This document shows positions 14,556 through 23,029 of a DNA stretch of 23,361 nucleotides, piece by piece. Within the stretch, counting starts at the first letter, position 1. Each line of letters begins with the position of its first letter. The notes beneath the pieces were generated by a model. That model saw nothing but the letters and a program-made list of their open reading frames with translations, searched no databases and was not told where the DNA came from. The position numbers and the translations under genes were made by a program. This stretch comes from MGBC163016 sp910588905 (lineage in GTDB: Bacteria > Actinomycetota > Coriobacteriia > Coriobacteriales > Eggerthellaceae): contig CAPGDO010000021.1 of assembly GCA_948616985.1 (NCBI GenBank), positions 1-23,361 on the forward strand, in the 5' to 3' direction.

Positions 14556-17315
14556 TTACAGCGCTCCCTGCACTTCCAGGGCGGCGCGCATGACTTCCCG
14601 GGACAACCCGGCCGCATGGACGGAACGACCCGCATCCTCCACCATGATGGCCACCACCACGTTGCGCGCGCCATCGGCATCACCAATGCCGATGAACCAG
14701 CTATCGTCTTCGCGACCTTCTTTCTCGGCAGTACCCGTCTTGCCCGCGATGCTCACCCCGGAGATGGCCGCGTCCGTGGCCGTACCCTGGGTGACCACAC
14801 CCCGCATGACCTCCAGCACCTGATCGGCTACTTGGGAGTTGATGGGATCGGCGAACTTGGATAGCGCGGCTGCGTAGCTGCGCTCACCGCTGGCGCTATA
14901 GATACCCTCCACCAGGTACGGGTTGAGCACCTCTCCCCCATGGGCTTCCGCGCACCCCACGAGCGCCATCTGCAGCACCGTGGCCTGAGGGCCAGCCGGG
15001 GAGGCATGTTCGCCCACCGGTTCCCCATCGGCCGCCCAAGCCGTCTCCCACGTGGTCATCTCCGCCGGATCGGGCATGAGCGATTTCGCCACGGGCAGGT
15101 CGAACTTGATCTCTTTGTTGAAGCCGAAGCCCTCGGCCGCGCGGACGAGGGCATCACTGCCCATCTCTACGCCGATCTGGCCGAAGACCGTGTTCGCTGA
15201 TACTTCGAAGGCATTCGCCACGGTGATCTGCCCGTAGCCCTTGTCGTTGAAATTCGTGACAGGCGCGTTGCCGATATCCATCTCCGCAGGTGCGTCATAG
15301 ATGGAATCCGGCGTGCATACCCCGTTCGCCAAAGCACCGGAGAGCGTTACTGTCTTGAAGGTGGAGCCCGGGGCATAGAGCGCCTGGGTGGCGCGGTTCA
15401 GCAGCTCGGATGAACCGGCGTTGGCATTCGCGATGACCTCTTCGAAAGCCGCGGCATCGTAGGTGGGCGAAGAGGCCATACCCAACACGGCACCGGTGGT
15501 GGGATCCATCACGACACAAGCACCGGTAAGCCCCTCAAGAGCCTCCTGAGCCGCCGCCTGCACCTTCGAGTTCAGGGTAAGCGTCACATCATTGCCCGGG
15601 TTGCCGATACCTGCCAGTGAGTTGATAACGTCAGTCCAATTCGCGTAGTTCTCCTGACCGCGCAGCGTGTCGTTCATGGAGGCTTCTATACCGCTCATGC
15701 CATACTTGCCGGAGTAGTAGCCCACCACATGGGTAGCCATGTCCCCTGCCGGATATTCGCGCTGGTAGGTGCCATCATCCTGTTCCACAGAGCGCGCCAG
15801 GACCACCCCGTCATAGGTGGAGATGGTGCCCCGTTCGGAATGCTCTTCCTTCACGATGGTGTGATTGTTGCCGGGCATAGACTGGATGGCTTCGGCATCT
15901 ACCACCATGATCCACGTGAGGTTCGCCACCAATGCGGCGAAGAGCACCGAATACATGATGATGGTGCCGGTCAGCCGCTTCCCCAGAGCCACGCGACCCA
16001 GCACGCTGTTCGCATGAAGGGACGTGCTGGCAGCTGAGGTCATCTCCGCTTCGCGGCCGGTAGCTTGGTCGCCGATGCGCAGCAGCAATGCCACGATGAT
16101 GAAGCCCGCCAAAAGCGATGAACCACCTTGGCTGATGAAGGGAAGCGTGATGCCCGTGAGCGGGATCAGCCGTGTCACGCCGCCCACGATGATGAAGGCG
16201 CCCAAGATGACGATGGAGGTGGCGCCCACGGCCGTGAACGAGCTGAAGTCGCTCTTGGCGCGGGCCGCCGTGAGGATGCCCCGGATGGCGAAGCAGAGAT
16301 AGAGCAGCAGCACCCCCGCCGCGCCCAGAAGCCCCGTCTCTTCGCCGATGGCCGCGAAGATGAAGTCAGATTCCACGTAGGGGATGTCGGTAGACATGCC
16401 CCGGCCGATACCTTGGCCGAAGAGGCCGCCATCTGCCAAGGAGTAGAGGCTCTGCACGATCTGATAGCCCTTATCCTGAGCGTCCGCGAAGGGGTCCAGC
16501 CATATGGCCACGCGGGTTTGCACGTGCCCGAACATGAAGTAGAGGGCTATGGCTGCCACGCCCGCCAGCACAACCCCCACGATCAGGTACAACTTCTTGC
16601 CCGTAGCCACGTAGAGCATCACCAAGAACACTAGGAACAGCACGAGGGCGCTGCCCAGGTCCTTCTCCAGCACGACGATGAGGAACGCCAACGCCCACAT
16701 GAACAGCAACGGCATCAATGTGGCCAACGATGGCAACTTCACCGGCCCCACTTGCCAGGTGAAGATGGAGAGCATCTCGCGGTTCTGGGCTAAGTAGGCC
16801 GCTAGGAACAGCACGATGCATATTTTCGCCAGCTCGCCGGGCTGGAACGACAGATCGCCAATGCGCAACCACAGGCGGCTGCCGTTGATCTCAGTGCCTA
16901 CCACCGGCAGCATGGGCGCCAGCAACAGCAGCACGCCCACGATCATGAGCGTGTACTTGTAGCCAGCCAGCTTGTCCATGTTGCGGACAACCAGCAGCAG
17001 GATGACCAGGATGGCCACGCCGCCGAAGAGCCACATGAGCTGGCGAGGGGCGGCGTTCGGCGCCAAGCGCGTGACGAAGGCGATGCCTACCCCGGAGAGA
17101 GCGAAGGTGATGGGGAGCAGCGCCGGGTCAGCGTTGGGTGCCAGCTTGCGCACAGCAACGTGGGCCGCGATGAACGCCACGAAAATGCCGATGGGCACCC
17201 CCAGCGTATTGAAGGAGAGCTCTTGGCCACCGGTCACCACCAGCATGGCGAAGAGCACGATCACGATGGGCGCTGCCACCACGAGGAGGAGCAGCTCTAT
17301 ATTGCGGCGCGTCAT
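14556..17315 (-). CDS. SEDS glycosyltransferase-penicillin-binding protein fusion (RodA/FtsW + PbpA type)
   Basis: One 919-residue chain joins two enzymes that are usually separate. Residues 1-415 are a SEDS glycan polymerase (polytopic) with NGSRLWLRIG (144-153), FQPGELAKI (157-165), the conserved Asp219 in LEKDLGSA, and ISQGGSS (394-400). Residues 448-471 are a further membrane span, and 480-919 a class B-type transpeptidase with STFK (Ser651, Lys654), SAN (706-708) and KTG (859-861). The transpeptidase motifs are all intact. Together they polymerise and cross-link peptidoglycan from lipid II at the outer face of the membrane. In most actinobacteria rodA and pbpA are adjacent genes; fused versions are, to my memory, known in Coriobacteriia. 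It is the last gene of fhaA-fhaB-pstP-SEDS/PBP, 43 nt after the phosphatase. The start MTRRN is preceded by AAGGG in a repeat-like sequence. A division rather than elongation role (FtsW/PBP3) is possible; synteny favours RodA/PbpA. Confidence 0.93.
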   Translation of the reverse strand: MTRRNIELLLLVVAAPIVIVLFAMLVVTGGQELSFNTLGVPIGIFVAFIAAHVAVRKLAPNADPALLPITFALSGVGIAFVTRLAPNAAPRQLMWLFGGVAILVILLLVVRNMDKLAGYKYTLMIVGVLLLLAPMLPVVGTEINGSRLWLRIGDLSFQPGELAKICIVLFLAAYLAQNREMLSIFTWQVGPVKLPSLATLMPLLFMWALAFLIVVLEKDLGSALVLFLVFLVMLYVATGKKLYLIVGVVLAGVAAIALYFMFGHVQTRVAIWLDPFADAQDKGYQIVQSLYSLADGGLFGQGIGRGMSTDIPYVESDFIFAAIGEETGLLGAAGVLLLYLCFAIRGILTAARAKSDFSSFTAVGATSIVILGAFIIVGGVTRLIPLTGITLPFISQGGSSLLAGFIIVALLLRIGDQATGREAEMTSAASTSLHANSVLGRVALGKRLTGTIIMYSVLFAALVANLTWIMVVDAEAIQSMPGNNHTIVKEEHSERGTISTYDGVVLARSVEQDDGTYQREYPAGDMATHVVGYYSGKYGMSGIEASMNDTLRGQENYANWTDVINSLAGIGNPGNDVTLTLNSKVQAAAQEALEGLTGACVVMDPTTGAVLGMASSPTYDAAAFEEVIANANAGSSELLNRATQALYAPGSTFKTVTLSGALANGVCTPDSIYDAPAEMDIGNAPVTNFNDKGYGQITVANAFEVSANTVFGQIGVEMGSDALVRAAEGFGFNKEIKFDLPVAKSLMPDPAEMTTWETAWAADGEPVGEHASPAGPQATVLQMALVGCAEAHGGEVLNPYLVEGIYSASGERSYAAALSKFADPINSQVADQVLEVMRGVVTQGTATDAAISGVSIAGKTGTAEKEGREDDSWFIGIGDADGARNVVVAIMVEDAGRSVHAAGLSREVMRAALEVQGAL

Positions 17316-17321
17316 GAGCAG

Positions 17322-17353
17322 CCCTTCGTTGCGCTCAGGATGACAAAGTCAGG
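17322..17353 (-). repeat. Remnant of the widespread GTCATCCTGAGCG repeat, providing the SEDS-PBP ribosome binding site
   Basis: Read on the minus strand, the gap between the phosphatase stop and the SEDS-PBP start is TTTGTCATCCTGAGCGCAAC followed by GAAGGG. This closely matches the interspersed TGTCATCCTGAGCGAAGCGAAGGA-type sequence that I recall from many unrelated bacteria (memory, not searched). Its AAGGG end lies about 6 nt from the ATG at 17315 and is the only Shine-Dalgarno-like stretch there. Confidence 0.5.
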
Positions 17354-17358
17354 CTGCA

Positions 17359-18537
17359 TCACTTCTCGGCCTCTTCGCGATATTCGTTCACCAAGTGCCT
17401 GGCAGCCTCCAAGGATTCGCAGCGGATCTCCTGGTTGCGAATGCGCGCAGCCGTGCCCGGCTGGAGCTCATCCAAGGGTACTTCGGTCACTTCGTCCAGC
17501 TCTGAGTAGCCCATACCCAGCACCTGACCGGGAATGCCCCGGTACACTGCCACATTGCCGTCTACTTCGCCCAGATAGGCAGAGTTGGTCATCCACCAGT
17601 TCACCGCGAATCCGGCACCGCCAATGGCAAGGATCAGCGCCACGATGGTGGTGATGGCCGCGATGCGGGTCTTGCGCGCCAGCTTGCGATGGCGCTTCTT
17701 GGACCCAACGGCATCTATCACGATTACGCTCACGTTGTCTGAGCCGCCGTCTTGTAGAGCCGCTTCCACCAGCGCATCAGCCGCCTCCTGCGGGTCTGCG
17801 TGACTAGCCAGGATGCGGGCTATCTGGGTATCTTCCACCATGGAATAGAGGCCGTCTGAGCAGAGCAGCAGCCGATCATCGGCCATGACCGTGAGCTCGT
17901 AGGTGTCTGCATGGATGCGCGGATCAAGCCCCAGCGCGCGGGTGATGTAGGAGCGCCACGGGTGTCCGCGTGCCTCTTCAGGCTGGATCTCTCCGCGCTC
18001 CACCAGGTCAGCCACCAATGAGTGATCCCGGGTGAGCTGCTGGAGGTATCCGCCGTGCAGCAGATACGCCCGGGAATCCCCGCACTGGGCGATGACCAGG
18101 TGGTCCTCCTCCAGCAACGCCGCCGTGCAGGTAGTGCCCATCCCTTCCCGGCCGATGCCCTCAGACACTGCCCGGATGATGGCCAGGTTCGCCTCGTCCA
18201 CCGCGCTGCGAAGTGCTTCGGCATCAGGCCGGTGCGGCGCATGGCGCTCCAGTTCGCGCACTGCTATTTCTGAGGCCACTTCGCCTGCTTCATGACCTCC
18301 CATGCCATCGCACACCGCATAGAGCGGCGGCCGCACGAGCAAGGAGTCCTCATTATGTTCGCGAACATACCCTACGTCCGTACGCGCACCATAGGCCTCA
18401 TCTGCCAGATGAGCGCTCCGTTGCGCAGACTTGACCGCCTTGGATGCCTTAGGCGCTTTCGTCTTCTGCTTCGTTTTTGCTGCTTTCGCCTGCGTTCTTA
18501 CCGCCTGTGCCGCCTTCGCCCCCTGAGCCGCCATCAT
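17359..18537 (-). CDS. pstP: PP2C-type Ser/Thr protein phosphatase with membrane anchor
   Basis: The 392-residue protein removes phosphate from Ser/Thr of proteins, needs two metal ions and, in this operon context, opposes the kinase that controls cell-wall growth. Residues 1-45 are a Lys/Ala-rich extension. The PP2C domain (about 49-277) shows GYVREHNEDS (Asp64), CDGMGGHEAG (Asp77), LCSDGLY (Asp228) and GGSDNVSVIVID (Asp267), the metal-binding set. A membrane span at about 291-316 is followed by an outside tail of about 75 residues, shorter than in the mycobacterial enzyme by memory. The start ATG overlaps the fhaB stop (ATGA), showing translational coupling. A second ATG at 18534 is an alternative. 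Confidence 0.93.
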   Translation of the reverse strand: MMAAQGAKAAQAVRTQAKAAKTKQKTKAPKASKAVKSAQRSAHLADEAYGARTDVGYVREHNEDSLLVRPPLYAVCDGMGGHEAGEVASEIAVRELERHAPHRPDAEALRSAVDEANLAIIRAVSEGIGREGMGTTCTAALLEEDHLVIAQCGDSRAYLLHGGYLQQLTRDHSLVADLVERGEIQPEEARGHPWRSYITRALGLDPRIHADTYELTVMADDRLLLCSDGLYSMVEDTQIARILASHADPQEAADALVEAALQDGGSDNVSVIVIDAVGSKKRHRKLARKTRIAAITTIVALILAIGGAGFAVNWWMTNSAYLGEVDGNVAVYRGIPGQVLGMGYSELDEVTEVPLDELQPGTAARIRNQEIRCESLEAARHLVNEYREEAEK

Positions 18538-18947
18538 TCGTGCCTCACCCGCATGGAAACATCGCCGATGGTCACCACGTCTTTGTTGCGCAGAGCGATG
18601 GGGTCAGAGATGGGGTTGCCGTTCACGATGGTGCCGTTGCGGCTCCCCAAGTCTTCTACGAAGAGGTTTTGCCCCATGAGCTGGAAACGGGCATGGCGGC
18701 CGGAGACGAAACCGGTGCCTATCACGATGTCAGCGCCGGGAGCACGGCCTACCACGACCGGCCCCGTGACCGGCATCTGTACGCCCCGGAGCTCCTTGGG
18801 GCCTTGCTCTACGGAGATGGTCCAGCTCTTGCCTCCGCTGCGCGTACCTCTGATCTGACCGATGCCCGTGCGCACGATGGCGAAGAGGAACAGATAGAGC
18901 AACACCACGAAGAGCAAGCGTGCTATGAGCAGGATGATATCGATCAT
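18534..18947 (-). CDS. fhaB: Membrane-anchored FHA-domain protein
   Basis: 137 residues: an N-terminal membrane span (about 3-25, LLIARLLFVVLLYLFLFAIV) and a forkhead-associated domain (about 60-135) with VVVGR (64-68), SGRHA (82-86) and LGSRNGTIVNG (100-110). These are the residues that hold phosphothreonine. FhaB/FipA-type proteins read the output of the actinobacterial Ser/Thr kinase and link it to cell-wall and division proteins (family knowledge). Size and position between fhaA and the phosphatase fit exactly. It starts only 3 nt after the fhaA stop codon and overlaps the phosphatase start, so the three are co-translated. Confidence 0.93.
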   Translation of the reverse strand: MIDIILLIARLLFVVLLYLFLFAIVRTGIGQIRGTRSGGKSWTISVEQGPKELRGVQMPVTGPVVVGRAPGADIVIGTGFVSGRHARFQLMGQNLFVEDLGSRNGTIVNGNPISDPIALRNKDVVTIGDVSMRVRHE

Positions 18948-18950
18948 CCG

Positions 18951-20030
18951 TTACTGCTCCAGGTCTTGGAACTCGAGTTCCGTGGTGCCGATGCGGATCA
19001 TGTCGGCATCCCGCAGCGGCGCGCTCTTGATGCGGCGGCCGTTGACGAAGACACCATTGAGCGAACCGAGGTCCGTGATGATCCATGCTCCGGTAGGTTC
19101 GCAACGGATCTCTGCGTGAACACGCGAAGCGTTGATGTCGGGGATGATGATGCTGTTAGAAGATTCCCTGCCCATGCGCTCAGGTGCGCCGGTGAGCTGA
19201 TAGGCACAATCCCGTGCTTCGTCATAGAGGTACACCTCCCGCAAGCCCGTTTCCGGCATGGGCATGCGCAAGCCAGCCGGTTCTGCAGCGGAGGCCGCCC
19301 GAGGTGCGGAGGCTGGAGCAGGGGTAGACTGAGGGGTCGGCTGAGGGGCCGACTGGGGAGCAGGGACCGGGTAGTAGTCCGGCTCCGCGATGTTGGCGGA
19401 GTGGATCTCATCGTAGTCTGGGTCATAGGTGGAAGGATCGTAGCCGAATTCCGGATCCATATCCGGCTCCTCGAAGGGTGGCTCCGGTGTCAGCGGAACC
19501 AGCGAACCCGGGCCACCCTCATAGGGATGGGGCGCCTGCTGCCTGGCCTCAGGAGCGTTCATGGGCCTGACCTGCGCACGCCTGCCGCGCTGAGGAGCCT
19601 GGCCTTGAGGACTGATGCCGTAGCGAGCCATCTCATCCGCCCGCAAGCGTTCCACGATCTGAGCGGCCACCAATTCAGCTACGACATCGAACTTACCCCG
19701 CTTGAGCTGGTCATCAGCTATGAAGCGAACGAGGGGATGGCCATCCATCGCCAAGCCCAGCTCTGCCGCCTTCGCCAAGAGGAAGGTTTCCGTTTCCCCG
19801 GCAATGGTGGGGTAATAGTTGAACATAGTAGCGTCATCTTCAGGGCAGACGAGCACGGTGTAGAGCGTGGGGGCGAACTGCTTGCCTGCGCCCACCACCT
19901 TGCCGCGGCGCATCTGCTTCTCTGCCTTCTTGGCTATTTGAACCGGGGAAATGGAAGCGCCGCCTAACCGTTCTGCCGCTCCTTCGACGGTATCTTCCAT
20001 CTTGCCTTCGAACTTGGAAAGGAACCCCAT
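18951..20030 (-). CDS. fhaA: FHA-domain protein with DUF3662 N-terminal domain
   Basis: 359 residues. Residues 1-130 are the DUF3662 domain typical of FhaA, with GKVVGAGKQFAPTLYTVLV (44-62). Residues 140-260 are a Pro/Gln/Ala-rich flexible linker with a Tyr/Asp-rich patch (about 195-220). Residues 268-359 are an FHA domain with MGRES (286-290), SRVHAEI (302-308) and LGSLNGVFVNG (321-331). In mycobacteria FhaA binds phosphorylated partners such as the lipid II flippase MviN and so restrains wall synthesis (family knowledge). It is first in the operon. The ATG at 20030 has AAGGGGTGA about 10 nt upstream. No convincing -35/-10 pair was found in the 80 nt before it; beyond that lie palindromic repeats. 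Confidence 0.93.
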   Translation of the reverse strand: MGFLSKFEGKMEDTVEGAAERLGGASISPVQIAKKAEKQMRRGKVVGAGKQFAPTLYTVLVCPEDDATMFNYYPTIAGETETFLLAKAAELGLAMDGHPLVRFIADDQLKRGKFDVVAELVAAQIVERLRADEMARYGISPQGQAPQRGRRAQVRPMNAPEARQQAPHPYEGGPGSLVPLTPEPPFEEPDMDPEFGYDPSTYDPDYDEIHSANIAEPDYYPVPAPQSAPQPTPQSTPAPASAPRAASAAEPAGLRMPMPETGLREVYLYDEARDCAYQLTGAPERMGRESSNSIIIPDINASRVHAEIRCEPTGAWIITDLGSLNGVFVNGRRIKSAPLRDADMIRIGTTELEFQDLEQ

Positions 20031-20103
20031 GGCGTTGCTCTCACCCCTTCGTATTGCGATTCAACCAGCGTATATAGGTGAAGCGTTCATCATACCATTC
20101 ATC

Positions 20104-20310
20104 GACCCCGGGCGGACCACGGTCCGCCCCTACGCAGGGCCGACAACATTATTCTCGTAGGGGCCGAGCATGCTCAGCCCGACGCAACAACCCAGGGAAT
20201 GCAACATCACCCGTAGGGGTCGATCGTGTTCGGCCCCCGGGCGGACCGGCAACATTGTTCTCGTAGGGGCCGACCAAGGTCGGCCCGACGTGGCAACCCA
20301 GAGAACGTGA
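20104..20310. repeat. Cluster of palindromic repeats with a 106-bp tandem duplication
   Basis: The 292-nt gap between the protease 3' end and fhaA holds palindromes at 20110-20129 (GGGCGGACC-AC-GGTCCGCCC), 20161-20180, 20216-20237 and 20267-20286, plus a lone half copy at 20239-20247. A unit starting CCGACAACATT (20140) recurs as CCGGCAACATT at 20246. Each is followed by TTCTCGTAGGGGCCGA, a palindrome, GCCCGACG and CAACCCAG. The duplicated units are about 60 nt long with a period of 106 nt and carry different palindrome centres. No gene is seen here. Confidence 0.8.
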
Positions 20311-20322
20311 CCGGATACGCCT

Positions 20323-22347
20323 CTACGGCGCCACCGGCTGGAGGAAAACCGTCTCGTAAATGCGGCCCTCCTCCCCCATGGAGGTGCCATCGGCGAAACC
20401 CTTCACCAGCGCGTTGCCATAGGTGTAATCCATGGTGCGCCCGGTCTGCTGATACTGAGACACCAGCCGTTGGGAGTATTCCTCCAGGCTTTGCCAGGTC
20501 TGCCCATTCGTGCTCACGAAGGTCTCACCTTCGTTCGCGATCACCTGCCCCTGAGTCGTTTGATTGTCATGAGCAGCCACGGCAAAGGCTACCTCCAACC
20601 CAAGGTACGTGTCAGCCTGCCCTTCGCCAGCCTCTGCGTTCTCTTCGCCCTCTTCAGGAGCCGCGTGGATCACCACGGTCACCGCAAAGCTCTGCCCCGC
20701 CATCACCAGCACCGGCGTATCCAGCGCTACCGTGTGATAACCCGCATCCGCAAAGCTCCCGGTAACTGAGGCTACCGCTGTAGCGGCCTCCATCACCTGA
20801 GTGGCATCCTTGCCTTCCGCGTTGAACCCCACTGGCAGCGTGCTCACCGCTACGTCAAAGCTGCCGTTCGCGTCGAAGGTCCAGGTGCCCACCGCCTTCA
20901 CCAACTGCGTGGCCTCTGCTTGGAAGACATTCGCGCAGCGCACCTCACCGCTGTAGCGCGAGGGCGTGACGAACTCCGCCGCCCCCACATAGTCATGCTG
21001 GTATATGGCATCGTAGCTCTGGCTCACCGGAGTCACGGCGAAGGCCTCTGGATCAGAGATGGAATGGTCGTAGTAGGACAGCCAAAAGTAGCCGCTGGAC
21101 TGGCCGTTACCGTCACGCAGCCCCCAATGGGTAGCATCCTGTTCGCCACCCAGACTGCTGAACAGGTCATCGTTGCCCCAGCTGTTCTTGCAGAGCCACG
21201 CGCCATCAGCCGGAGGCTGGCCGCTGCTGGCTCCCTGAAACGCAGATGCCGGGTAGGTATCGTCCCACCCCAGGATCAGCGCAGCATGGTTCTGCACGGG
21301 CGCATCCGTAGCGCAATACTGACTCCAGGTGGCGAAGGTGATGTCGTCGCCCGCTTCGACATCCTGGTATTCCCCCTTAACGACGTCTTGCGGGATGCTC
21401 TGCTCCATCTGAAGCGCTATGGCCACGCCGCCCACGTTCGCCAGCGTACGCTTGATGGCCGCCGTCCCTGCTGGGTCGTAGCCCTCATACACAGTGCCGC
21501 TGCCATCCGAGGCTGCACTCACGCGGGCCGGACTCTGCAGCCGCAGCACCTCGCTCACGCGCCAGCCCGTGTCCTCCGTTATGCGTGTCTCATCGTAGAG
21601 CGACCAGTTCTCTTGGCGCGCATCGAAGCCCCCGTCAAGCTGATACCACGGCTGACTGCTTCCCGCTTCGAAGCCGTTATAGGCATAGGGAGCCGCTTCT
21701 TCGGTCAGCAGCGTCTGCCAGGCCGTGAGAGCGGAGGCAGCGGTGGCGAAATTGCCGCTAGAAAGCTGTTCGGTAGCCGCCGATTCAATGAGCGGGAAGC
21801 CTTCGCCCGCCTGCGCCCCTGCACTAGCCTCCGTTTGGGATTCGTGGGCGAACCAAGCGATGGCTCGCTCTGAAATATCCGGGATAGCAGGCAAGTTCGT
21901 CAGGTTCAGCTCGGAGAAAGCGGGAGAATCGGGGGGCAACGCATCCTGGGCAGCCCCCGCAGCCACCGCCTCAGCCTTCAAGATGGAGCTCTCAAGGGCG
22001 CCAGCCACCGCGAAGGCCCAGCAAGCACCCCAAGGGGTTTGCAGTTTCGCGGGGGTAGCCTGACCCAAGTTGGGCAGCAGGTAGCGAGGAGCCTGGGTGG
22101 GATCAACGGTTGAACCCTCTTCGGATGCAGGGGCTCCTTCGGCAGATGCCTCGGCTGGAGCTGTCCCTTCGCCAGAAGCAACCGTCTCAGCCGCCCCTTC
22201 GCCAGAGGCAACCGCAGAAGCCGAGGACGCAGGCGGCAACGGACCTGGCTGCGGGCCCGTCTCACCGAACGCCAATGCTGCTGGCTGTCCGAACGCCAAC
22301 GCTGCCGCCAGCACCGCACTATATATATGTAAGGACCACTGCTTCAT
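20323..22347 (-). CDS. Secreted papain-like (C1) cysteine protease with lectin-like region
   Basis: 674 residues. A signal peptide (residues 1-28, MKQWSLHIYS then an Ala/Leu core) is followed by a low-complexity stretch (about 40-82) with imperfect SGEG repeats. The peptidase C1 core runs from about 90 to 430: Gln103 and Cys109 in QTPWGACWAFA, His354 in NHAALILGWDD, Asn388 in CKNSWG. These are the complete papain catalytic set. The region from about 445 to 600 (AAEFVTPSRYSGEVRCANVF onward) matches the lectin-like domain that follows C1 peptidases in gut Gram-positives. It should cut proteins or peptides outside the cell; the substrate is unknown. No sortase signal or membrane anchor is seen. 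No ribosome binding site precedes the ATG, but TAGAAT sits 6 nt before it, suggesting a leaderless mRNA. It is divergent to the stress protein gene. Confidence 0.9.
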   Translation of the reverse strand: MKQWSLHIYSAVLAAALAFGQPAALAFGETGPQPGPLPPASSASAVASGEGAAETVASGEGTAPAEASAEGAPASEEGSTVDPTQAPRYLLPNLGQATPAKLQTPWGACWAFAVAGALESSILKAEAVAAGAAQDALPPDSPAFSELNLTNLPAIPDISERAIAWFAHESQTEASAGAQAGEGFPLIESAATEQLSSGNFATAASALTAWQTLLTEEAAPYAYNGFEAGSSQPWYQLDGGFDARQENWSLYDETRITEDTGWRVSEVLRLQSPARVSAASDGSGTVYEGYDPAGTAAIKRTLANVGGVAIALQMEQSIPQDVVKGEYQDVEAGDDITFATWSQYCATDAPVQNHAALILGWDDTYPASAFQGASSGQPPADGAWLCKNSWGNDDLFSSLGGEQDATHWGLRDGNGQSSGYFWLSYYDHSISDPEAFAVTPVSQSYDAIYQHDYVGAAEFVTPSRYSGEVRCANVFQAEATQLVKAVGTWTFDANGSFDVAVSTLPVGFNAEGKDATQVMEAATAVASVTGSFADAGYHTVALDTPVLVMAGQSFAVTVVIHAAPEEGEENAEAGEGQADTYLGLEVAFAVAAHDNQTTQGQVIANEGETFVSTNGQTWQSLEEYSQRLVSQYQQTGRTMDYTYGNALVKGFADGTSMGEEGRIYETVFLQPVAP

Positions 22348-22353
22348 GGGCGA

Positions 22354-22359
22354 ATTCTA
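22354..22359 (-). promoter_or_regulatory. Possible -10 box for a leaderless protease mRNA
   Basis: Minus-strand TAGAAT (22359-22354) is separated by 6 nt from the ATG at 22347, the spacing at which transcription would begin at the A of the start codon. No Shine-Dalgarno-like sequence lies upstream and no good -35 is evident. Leaderless genes with this geometry are common in actinobacteria (established knowledge); here it is an inference. Confidence 0.4.
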
Positions 22360-22558
22360 CTGCATGGCCCCAGCCCGCGCCGCACGAGCAGCAATCTCTG
22401 CAAAAGCAACAGGTGGTTCGCAGATTAGGCGGTTCGAAGGAAGAGGGGGTATCATCACGGCAAGGTCACGGGCAATGGGAATGCGCGCTCCCGCTGGAGG
22501 TCCAACAGGAGACGCAGAAAGTGCCCGCATACGTGGGTTTATCGAAAAGGAGGACACA

Positions 22559-23029
22559 ATGTATAAGAAGGTTCTGGTTCCATTCGATGATTCCGAACCC
22601 GCGCGTCGCGCGCTCCAAAACGCCATGAACCTGGTGAGCGGGGTGGATGATCCGCAGGTCACCGTTTTGAATGTCGTGGAATGGCATGACTACAACGCCG
22701 AAACGTTCAAGATCGCGTCGCGCATGAGCGGCGTCTTGGGAGATTCTCTGGACATGAACGCCATCTCAGAGATCGGGGACGAAGCCGAGGTGCGCGAGAT
22801 GGATCGCATTGCCAAGAGCATCGCCGATATCGTGGGGGACGCACCCTGCGTTGATATCGCCATCGTGAATGGCAGCCCCCATGACACCATCGTAGCCTAC
22901 GCCAACGATCTGGATTACGACTGCATTGCCATGGGCCACCGCGGCATGGGTGTCATCCGCGGCATGCTGGGTTCCGTTGCCTATTCGGTGCTGCAGAAGG
23001 CGAACAAGCCGGTCCTTGTGGTGAAGTAG
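22559..23029 (+). CDS. Universal stress protein (UspA family, 156 aa)
   Basis: The sequence opens MYKKVLVPFDDSEPARRALQ, the standard first strand and Asp-containing loop of Usp proteins. It ends with the nucleotide-binding motif GHRGMGVIRGMLGS (G-x2-G-x8-GS), then VAYSVLQKANKPVLVVK. Length and fold signals are typical of a single-domain, cytoplasmic Usp that probably binds ATP and helps survival under stress. AAAAGGAGGA (22545-22554), 4-5 nt before the ATG, fixes the start, although the frame is open for a further 154 codons upstream on the opposite strand of the protease gene. The stop codon TAG lies inside the arm of a palindromic repeat. No convincing promoter is seen in the 211 nt shared with the divergent protease gene. 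Confidence 0.93.
   Translation: MYKKVLVPFDDSEPARRALQNAMNLVSGVDDPQVTVLNVVEWHDYNAETFKIASRMSGVLGDSLDMNAISEIGDEAEVREMDRIAKSIADIVGDAPCVDIAIVNGSPHDTIVAYANDLDYDCIAMGHRGMGVIRGMLGSVAYSVLQKANKPVLVVK

Noticed and set aside
18477..19967. A 496-codon open frame on the plus strand
   Set aside because: It runs antisense across fhaB and fhaA, both of which have clear domains, and has no convincing start signal.
20060..20095. Promoter for fhaA (TATGAT, TATATACG)
   Set aside because: Neither -10-like sequence has a -35 at a suitable distance; upstream sequence is repeat DNA.
22440..22460. Promoter for the stress protein (TATCAT)
   Set aside because: No -35 element at 16-19 nt; too weak to report.
22097..22558. 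In-frame N-terminal extension of the universal stress protein
   Set aside because: The extension lies partly inside the protease gene on the other strand, and the AAAAGGAGGA at 22545 with the canonical Usp start at 22559 define the true gene.
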